DNA of 35,091 nucleotides from an uncultured Acetatifactor sp. (lineage in GTDB: Bacteria; Bacillota; Clostridia; Lachnospirales; Lachnospiraceae). Shown piece by piece: positions 29,911-35,091 of this stretch. Position 1 is the first letter of the stretch. Every line of letters begins with the position of its first letter. The notes beneath the pieces are model-generated. The model was not told the origin of the DNA, ran no database searches, and saw nothing but the letters and a program-made list of their open reading frames with translations. Both the position numbers and the translations under genes were made by a program. Where the stretch lies: positions 1 to 35,091 of the forward strand of contig CAJUJU010000044.1 of assembly GCA_910586835.1 (NCBI GenBank). Direction: 5' to 3'.

Positions 29911-30510
29911 TTACACGATATCTTCCTCTGTTTCTTCCGGTGCAGGAGGTACAGGTTCCTTTTCACCAAGCCCCATCTGACTCATGATCCAGTCATCGCA
30001 CTCCTTCTCGGTTCTTAAATACGGAGATTTCACCCTCCAATCCTTCTTATCATTTCCCAACGCAACTCCTGACAGGGTTGGTGTGGAAAACTGTATAGAG
30101 TCTCCCTTTGTCTGGTAGCTTTCAGCCCCTTCCCTGAACTTCACCTTCGGGAGGAAGCAGGCCCTGTATTGAGTATTCTCGTTTACTCGTTCCGCAGTGA
30201 TAAACCCGTAGCCCACATATTCTCCAGAATCCTCCGTGTTGGAGGTTTCCGCACCATCCTCTCCGATTTTGTGTCCCAGCATTATCTCGCCTGCCTTTAC
30301 CGGAATGGTATCCACTCCCAGCTCCACCGTTGCATTTTTGAACTCAACAATCTCATCTACCTGCATGTTGTCCGCATTCAGATGAGCCTCGTTATAATTG
30401 GGTGTCACAGAGGTGTTAACTGCCCTCCCGCACTTCATTACGTCAGAATAGGTGCCTTTTTCCGCATCAAATCTCGCAATGATAGGCCTTGACAATCCAA
30501 AATTTGCCAT
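29911..30510 (-). CDS. Major tail (tube) protein
   Basis: A 199-aa protein of the phi13/TP901-1 major tail family. The N-terminal GLSRPIIARFDAEKGTYSD, DTIPVKAGEIMLGHKI in the middle, and GYGFITAERVNENTQYRACFLPKVKF are typical of tube proteins. The C-terminal tail (from about 180) is Pro/Glu-rich. It polymerises into hexameric rings around the tape measure. It lies between the tail terminator and the chaperone genes, as expected. The hairpin after it may raise its mRNA level. Confidence 0.88.
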   Translation of the reverse strand: MANFGLSRPIIARFDAEKGTYSDVMKCGRAVNTSVTPNYNEAHLNADNMQVDEIVEFKNATVELGVDTIPVKAGEIMLGHKIGEDGAETSNTEDSGEYVGYGFITAERVNENTQYRACFLPKVKFREGAESYQTKGDSIQFSTPTLSGVALGNDKKDWRVKSPYLRTEKECDDWIMSQMGLGEKEPVPPAPEETEEDIV

Positions 30511-30525
30511 ACTCCTTTTTCCTCC

Positions 30526-30879
30526 TCATTCTTCCACCGCCCCGGTTATATTTACCGTAAAGACAGTTCGTCTTGTCTTTTTTACTCCCTTTGTGGTATC
30601 TTCCAGCCAGGTTTGCACTGACTCTACCAGGAACCCTCTTGCTTTCAACTCACTTTTCAGCCGTTTTTTATCTTCAAGATAGTTGTAATCCTGTGGCGTA
30701 TTCATAGACACCATCAGAAATACCGTTACTTCCCTTTCCTCATTATCAGCAAAGAGTACGGTTCTCTCATCTTCATAGGTAAAAGTAATACTCCTGTCGG
30801 AATCTCCCTCATAGAGATCCTGCGCTGCAGGATATCCTATTGCCCTCCCTGCCGCGCATAATAATTCACTGATATTCAT
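30526..30879 (-). CDS. Tail terminator (tail completion) protein
   Basis: A 117-aa protein in the place of the lambda gpU/Gp17-type terminator that caps the tail tube and joins it to the head. The alpha/beta pattern, with VTVFLMVSMNTPQDYN in the middle and RRTVFTVNITGAVEE at the end, fits small tail completion proteins; the assignment rests mainly on gene order. Its ATG overlaps the stop codon of the gp10-like gene (ATGA). Confidence 0.7.
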   Translation of the reverse strand: MNISELLCAAGRAIGYPAAQDLYEGDSDRSITFTYEDERTVLFADNEEREVTVFLMVSMNTPQDYNYLEDKKRLKSELKARGFLVESVQTWLEDTTKGVKKTRRTVFTVNITGAVEE

Positions 30880-31325
30880 TTCACGCCTGTCCTTCTGTTG
30901 TAGGCCTCCTGAATTTTTTCCAGTACATCATTCCGCACCGAGTTAATCGCCGATGTGATAAACGGTCTCGGCGGCTGCTGCCCATAAATACCATATTCCT
31001 TCCATATGGCTTTCAGGGCATTTGACACCGGGTAACTGTGCCTGCCCCTTTTGAGCGTTTTATAATACACCTTGGTTTTAGAATATCCCCGCGGCCCCAC
31101 GTTCAGGATCCATGCGCCGTTTTTTGACTTTTTAGGCTTTGCTGCTCTTATGGATTCTACCAGTTCCGAATCTCCCTCATGCTCAACTGCCCTCCTGCAA
31201 GACTCCTTCAGCGCCTTCTCCATCACCGGTGCCGAATCCTGCAAAGCTTCCGCTGCAATCTTGTCAAAGTCTGCATCCAGCAATTCCGCCAGAAAATCAT
31301 CCGGAAAATTAACTTCAAATGACAT
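30876..31325 (-). CDS. HK97 gp10-like head-tail joining protein
   Basis: A 149-aa protein with the HK97-gp10 pattern: an N-terminal helical part (about 10-50), a conserved basic segment (GPRGYSKTKVYYKTLKRGRHSY, about 75-97) and PRPFITSAINSVRNDVLEKI near the end. It helps connect head and tail. It starts one base after the head-closure gene's stop and overlaps the tail terminator gene by 4 nt, so translation is probably coupled. Confidence 0.85.
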   Translation of the reverse strand: MSFEVNFPDDFLAELLDADFDKIAAEALQDSAPVMEKALKESCRRAVEHEGDSELVESIRAAKPKKSKNGAWILNVGPRGYSKTKVYYKTLKRGRHSYPVSNALKAIWKEYGIYGQQPPRPFITSAINSVRNDVLEKIQEAYNRRTGVK

Positions 31326-31652
31326 TTACTCCACCTCCTGCAGCGTCAGCTCTATTCGGTTATTTTTCATCCATACCCGAATGATTCTATAGACAGTTCC
31401 ATAATATTCTACCAGGGACGGTCTGATTTCCTTACCGTCCGCCCTTATAATGGCTTCCTCATAATCCTCAATGTTCACGGCTGCTATCAGTTGAACGCTG
31501 ACCCCCGAATACATCGCCTTATAGAATTCATCATATTTGACGGACTTAATCTCTGACATAACCTCCAGTACATGCCTTTTCCCTTCCTGACGGAAGCCGC
31601 TTTCATCCAGACAGGTTTCCACAGTGACCAGATCAATGACATCATTTTTCAT
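31326..31652 (-). CDS. Head-closure / head-tail adaptor protein
   Basis: A 108-aa beta-rich protein (SVQLIAAVNIEDYEEAII, VEYYGTVYRIIRVWMKNNRIELTLQEVE) of the phage head-tail joining type (SPP1 gp16-like or phage_H_T_join), which seals the filled head. The C-terminal strand pattern is typical. It overlaps the connector gene by 11 nt. Assignment is by pattern and place. Confidence 0.75.
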   Translation of the reverse strand: MKNDVIDLVTVETCLDESGFRQEGKRHVLEVMSEIKSVKYDEFYKAMYSGVSVQLIAAVNIEDYEEAIIRADGKEIRPSLVEYYGTVYRIIRVWMKNNRIELTLQEVE

Positions 31653-31953
31653 TCCCTTCCGCCCCCTCTAAGCGGATAGTGGATTTCCTGATATTTTCCT
31701 GCTGGTACTGGAATGCAGACCAGTTCCTTTCCTGATTCGTTTCGTCATCCATCTTGTACAGACAAAACGTGATAATGGCATCCTCCACCAACGGATGTTC
31801 CGATTTTGCCACATCCTCTGAAACGCCCGAGCGGATTAACTCCGCCCTGGCTGACTGAATATTTCTCTGTATTGTATTCAGCATTTCCGGTTTTTCCGCC
31901 GCCCTTTGCGAAAGCCGCAGAGCACAGGCAACATTATTTTCCATTCTTGTCAA
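31642..31953 (-). CDS. Head-tail connector protein (gp6-like)
   Basis: A 103-aa helical protein with the Gp6/Gp15 adaptor look: N-terminal RLSQRAAEKPEMLNTIQRNIQSARAELIRSGV and DAIITFCLYKMDDETN. It binds the portal and forms the first connector ring. The likely start is TTG at 31953 with GGAGG 8 nt upstream; an ATG three codons later is 17 nt away from that site and so less likely. It follows the capsid gene by 19 nt. Confidence 0.75.
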   Translation of the reverse strand: MTRMENNVACALRLSQRAAEKPEMLNTIQRNIQSARAELIRSGVSEDVAKSEHPLVEDAIITFCLYKMDDETNQERNWSAFQYQQENIRKSTIRLEGAEGNEK

Positions 31954-31972
31954 CTTTTCTTCCTCCGGTTTT

Positions 31973-33193
31973 TTATGCTGCTTTCGCTTTCAGCGTGACA
32001 ACCACGAAGCCATCTCCCACCACCAGATTACCGCCTGCCATGATTTCGCCCATAATCGTGAGAAGGCCTTCCGCAAATTTGTAATCTTTGGATACTTCCA
32101 CGCTGTAGGGGCCGAACAGTCCCAGTTCAAAATTCTCCGGGTCTCCATAAAGCATGGTCTGGACTGCGGTTTCTCCCTGCACTGCCTTCGACAGGGAATT
32201 TAATCCGCTCATTAAGGTATACGGCACAATGGTTCCGCCGTCCTTAATGGTTCCCGTGTTAGCATTTCCAGGATCAGCAGTAATCTCATAGATTGCTTTT
32301 TTCTCGTTGGTGCCCCGCACAGCTCCAAATGCAGCAAGATCCTCCTTCGTCAAAAACAGCCGCGCGTTTGACCCAAGTTCGTCATTCCCTCCATACTGGA
32401 ATGTGATCTCCCGTAAGGTTCCTGCAGTGATCGCCGTTTTATCTACCTCATATGTTTTGTACATCGGCTCCTCATCCGTGTTCACTGCTGTCCTGATTCC
32501 GTAAAAGGTCTTTCCGTCCCCGTTTGCAATCAGCATACCCAGCTTTTTCCGCAGCGCCTTGATAGCCATGCTCTTTACCTTCTCCTCATAGGCCAAGGGA
32601 TTCACCCTCTGAATATTTCTGGATACATAGGAAGTCACATTTATAAGTACCGGCTGTATCTTGGCAATCCCGAAGGTCGGTTCAGACGCCTCATTCGCTT
32701 TTCCATCTTCCCGCTCGGATGCCTCACTCACTGTTTTTATATAAGCCTCCTCAAAGGCCGCACACCCGGTCAGATCCTGGGAATATACCTGATCCACAAT
32801 GGATGATATCATCCCTGTATTATCTCTGATCGTATTTCCTGTCCCCGTAGGCGTAGTAATATTGCCGGAAGCAATGGTAACGGAACGGGAAGTAACTCCC
32901 AGGCTCTTGCGCACCTCCGCTACCTGGATTTCCAGCTTCCCGGTCTCCTTGACTCTGGCTGCTCTGGCCTCTGCGTCGCTCTCTCCCGGGCCTGCTGCCG
33001 GCTTACCTTCTTCAGGGGCCATGCTCTGCAGCCTTCCCCGCACATTCATTTTCCTTTCAATCAGTTCCTTCTCCTCTGCCAGCTTTCTCTGCTCCTCCTC
33101 CAACTCGGTCATGCGCTCTGCGGTGATTTCATCCTCCATCTCTTTCAGGATCGCCGCAGCCCTCTCCTGAATTTCTTTCAACCTCTTTTCCAT
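31973..33193 (-). CDS. HK97-family major capsid protein
   Basis: The 406-aa precursor begins with a coiled-coil delta domain (about 1-65, MEKRLKEIQERAAAILKEMEDEI...), which acts as an internal scaffold and is removed by the prohead protease. The HK97-fold shell domain follows, with VDQVYSQDLTGCAAFEEAYIKT, YGIRTAVNTDEEPMYKT and LFGPYSVEVSKDYKFAEGLLTIMGEI. The C-terminal GGNLVVGDGFVVVTLKAKA is the usual family ending. The cleavage site is probably near residue 100, by analogy with HK97. Confidence 0.93.
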   Translation of the reverse strand: MEKRLKEIQERAAAILKEMEDEITAERMTELEEEQRKLAEEKELIERKMNVRGRLQSMAPEEGKPAAGPGESDAEARAARVKETGKLEIQVAEVRKSLGVTSRSVTIASGNITTPTGTGNTIRDNTGMISSIVDQVYSQDLTGCAAFEEAYIKTVSEASEREDGKANEASEPTFGIAKIQPVLINVTSYVSRNIQRVNPLAYEEKVKSMAIKALRKKLGMLIANGDGKTFYGIRTAVNTDEEPMYKTYEVDKTAITAGTLREITFQYGGNDELGSNARLFLTKEDLAAFGAVRGTNEKKAIYEITADPGNANTGTIKDGGTIVPYTLMSGLNSLSKAVQGETAVQTMLYGDPENFELGLFGPYSVEVSKDYKFAEGLLTIMGEIMAGGNLVVGDGFVVVTLKAKAA

Positions 33194-33212
33194 TTCTCTT
33201 CCTTTCCCTGGC

Positions 33213-33860
33213 TTACATTGCCAGCAGCTTTGCTTTTAATACCAATTTCCGCCTGCGAAATTCGGCCTCCGCCTCACGTTCTCTTTTCTCCTGCGCTTCT
33301 GCTTCCAGGATAAAGTTCTTTCTGGCTTCAATTGATGTATCATCATAGGCGGGTATATCTACGGCAGAAACATCATACAGACGCTTGATCCTCCGAACCG
33401 TCCATATGTGGTTTTCCTTATCGTAAGCCTCCTCCCTTATGGTAAACCGGAAACTCATCCGATCCACATAGCCGCCTTTGATTTCTTCATAGAGCCGCCT
33501 CCCCTCTTCCGTGCCATCCAGCTTTGCACGGATATAAAGCCCCTCCTCCCGTACCTCCAACTCCAGAGTTTTGTTTCTGGTTCTGGCCATGACCTTGCCT
33601 CCGTGGTTATAGTTAAAGATAACATCATCCATCTTTGTCTCCTGGAAAGCCCTGTCATCTATCTGTTCCTTGTATTCCGTGCCTCCACATTCAAACAAAA
33701 CAGTTGGAGAGTTGAACCGAACCGCATATCCCTCCACAATCATTTCCTGTTCTTCGCACTCCGGGTCAATCGACCTTGCTTCTACCTGAAAGGTGATCTC
33801 TCTTCTACCCGTTTTGTTTCGCTGGCTCTGCAGATTCTCCATTGTCTTCTTTTCCTTCAT
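33213..33860 (-). CDS. HK97-family prohead protease
   Basis: A 215-aa serine protease that matures the head. The catalytic histidine is in FNYNHGGKVMART (about 90) and the serine in GGYVDRMSFRF (about 138); the beta-barrel core runs from about 20 to 175. The last 40 residues (EAEAQEKREREAEAEFRRRK) form a charged helix, possibly a delta-domain-like tail that binds the scaffold. GGAGGAGAGG precedes the ATG at 33860. It overlaps the portal gene by 56 nt in another frame. Confidence 0.9.
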   Translation of the reverse strand: MKEKKTMENLQSQRNKTGRREITFQVEARSIDPECEEQEMIVEGYAVRFNSPTVLFECGGTEYKEQIDDRAFQETKMDDVIFNYNHGGKVMARTRNKTLELEVREEGLYIRAKLDGTEEGRRLYEEIKGGYVDRMSFRFTIREEAYDKENHIWTVRRIKRLYDVSAVDIPAYDDTSIEARKNFILEAEAQEKREREAEAEFRRRKLVLKAKLLAM

Positions 33861-35034
33861 TTTCCTCTCCTCCGTTCTGATAATTGTTCTGATTATCTGA
33901 TTCCACAAAATTAAGAGATATCTGGCTCGTATCCCCATCTTCCACAGGAGAATATCCTAACAGTTCCCGTCTCTCGTTCTTCGTCAGCTCTCCCGTCTCT
34001 TTGGTCACATTCAAAATCTGTACAATAGAGTTAACAGACATCCCCGTTACAATAGGGTGTGTCATGATTATTTTATTTCCGCACTCTACCTCATGCTTTG
34101 TGAAATAAACTGCAGACACCGCCTCCGCAAACATGTTCCAAATGGGTTCTATTTTTCCCTCCATCCATGACATACCTTCCTGCTCCGAATAGGTATTCTG
34201 TACAATTCTCTCTGAAGTCCGCAGGTAAGTATAAATGCGGTTATTAATCTCCCGCATTTGAGCTGCGTTGGCTGCATTTGGTGTAATACCTAACGGCATG
34301 AAATCCTCCATGGAATCCACCGCCACAATACCGCCTTCTTGTGCCGCCTTTTTCATCCGCTCCGCAAAAGCATCCTGGCTTTTTTTGACATCCTCCGGAT
34401 CCAGCATTGCCCTTTTTTGCTTCACCAGCCCTCTCACCTTGTTCGATACGTTCAATGACTCCACAAAACCGTCGTCAGATGCCTTTGACATATCAAGTAC
34501 TTTATAGATTGGTTGATTGCCATCACCGGAAGCCAGACGATCATTATAAAACTTCCGCATAATAATGCAACACTCCAGCGGAAGAGCCCTGGTTTCTCCC
34601 TCGTAGTCAATGAATTCTATGGCATATCCCCCTCCTATCACTTTCTTGAACTCATAGGAAGTATAATCTACGGGGTATACTGCTCGCGGTACACTTCCGT
34701 CCCAAGCAATATAAGCTACTGCTGTTGTCTTTGTCTCCAGGTTCGCAATCATCCTGTACTTGAATTCCGTACCAGTCATAATCTCGTTTGGCTTCTCATT
34801 CAGTAACCTTGCCATCTTATCATTTCTCAGCACTTTTTTTATCCGACCATCCTCATTCAGAACCACCGCCTGAAACCTTCCTTTCGCCCCATGAGACGCG
34901 ATGGCATCTACCGTGGCGCGGAATGTGTCATGATACCACGCCTCCCTGTCAAAGGGTGCGCTCCTGCTCTGGAACCCAAAGTACCCGCCCAACTTCCCGC
35001 GCAAACTCTTCATAAAATTGCTGAATAGACCCAT
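33805..35034 (-). CDS. HK97-type phage portal protein
   Basis: A 409-aa portal that forms the 12-fold ring at one head vertex and is the DNA entry channel. Family features include RNDKMARLLNEKPNEIMTGTEFKYRM (about 70-95), DGSVPRAVYPVDYTS and SERIVQNTYSEQEGMSWMEGKIEPIWNMFAEAV (about 272-305). The C-terminus is hydrophilic and rich in E, N and G (from about 380). It is the first gene after the window's right edge; terminase should be to its right. Upstream sequence 35035-35091 holds only the ribosome binding site and A/T-rich spacer. Confidence 0.93.
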   Translation of the reverse strand: MGLFSNFMKSLRGKLGGYFGFQSRSAPFDREAWYHDTFRATVDAIASHGAKGRFQAVVLNEDGRIKKVLRNDKMARLLNEKPNEIMTGTEFKYRMIANLETKTTAVAYIAWDGSVPRAVYPVDYTSYEFKKVIGGGYAIEFIDYEGETRALPLECCIIMRKFYNDRLASGDGNQPIYKVLDMSKASDDGFVESLNVSNKVRGLVKQKRAMLDPEDVKKSQDAFAERMKKAAQEGGIVAVDSMEDFMPLGITPNAANAAQMREINNRIYTYLRTSERIVQNTYSEQEGMSWMEGKIEPIWNMFAEAVSAVYFTKHEVECGNKIIMTHPIVTGMSVNSIVQILNVTKETGELTKNERRELLGYSPVEDGDTSQISLNFVESDNQNNYQNGGEENEGKEDNGESAEPAKQNG

Positions 35035-35091
35035 TTCTCCTCCCTATATTGTCAAGTGATTTTCCTTAAAAAATCAAGGAATTTATAGTTA

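Larger units (their letters stand above)
18205..35091. mobile_element. Siphovirus-type prophage with HK97-like head (partial, runs off the right edge)
   Basis: About 17 kb of minus-strand genes in the standard order portal, protease, capsid, connectors, tail tube, chaperones, tape measure, baseplate, adhesin, holin, endolysin, ending in a small cargo cassette and the left junction. All late genes look intact. Terminase, replication, repressor and integrase genes must be to the right of the window. Confidence 0.93.

Overview
The window looks like a chromosome segment of a Clostridia-class Firmicute, most likely a Lachnospiraceae-type gut anaerobe, carrying the structural and lysis half of a siphovirus prophage. 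The clues are AGGAGG-type ribosome binding sites before nearly every gene, an ECF vitamin-transport S component, a PcrA helicase, an RlmD-type methyltransferase with Fe-S cysteines, and an HK97-type prophage. This placement is inference from protein features; there is no rRNA in the window.

Chromosomal part (1-18.2 kb). A strong promoter and a highly structured leader ending in an intrinsic terminator precede an ECF S component (299-859), so this is a good riboswitch or attenuator candidate whose class I cannot name. Next, on the minus strand, come a Sel1-repeat protein (891-2126) and an ABC export cluster: two overlapping membrane genes, an ATPase and an OmpR-type response regulator, with no sensor kinase in between. 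An A/T-rich GT-C glycosyltransferase-like gene (6037-7683) follows, with its own promoter, palindrome and terminator. Then come a nitroreductase, an immunity-like acidic protein, a thioredoxin-reductase-like flavoprotein without the CxxC pair, rlmD with a Cys-containing insertion, a small acidic membrane protein and pcrA. Last are a membrane-anchored Tim44-like/zinc-ribbon protein and an SPFH protein with three zinc ribbons, divergent from an XRE-like regulator. Two intergenic stretches (14359-14460 and 15282-15370) fold into multi-stem structures.

Prophage part (about 18.2-35.1 kb, running off the right edge). An NMT1/SsuA-like substrate-binding protein gene is cut at its 5' end near 18205, which I read as the prophage integration site. 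All prophage genes run on the minus strand, so transcription goes from the right edge leftwards: portal, prohead protease, capsid, head-tail connectors, tail terminator, tail tube, the G/GT tail-assembly chaperones joined by a clear A AAA AAA -1 frameshift site, tape measure, Dit, Gp37-like baseplate protein, baseplate protein, a repeat-rich glycine-rich adhesin, then XhlA, holin and amidase endolysin. Terminase, integrase and lysogeny control are not in the window.

Between the endolysin and the attachment junction lies a small independent cassette: an AbrB-like protein and a 48-aa protein with their own promoters, a perfect 20-bp palindrome over a -10 box, and terminators on both sides. It looks like a lysogen-expressed moron. 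The leader RNA at 37-263, the moron cassette and the SPFH/zinc-ribbon pair are the best candidates for undescribed biology here.
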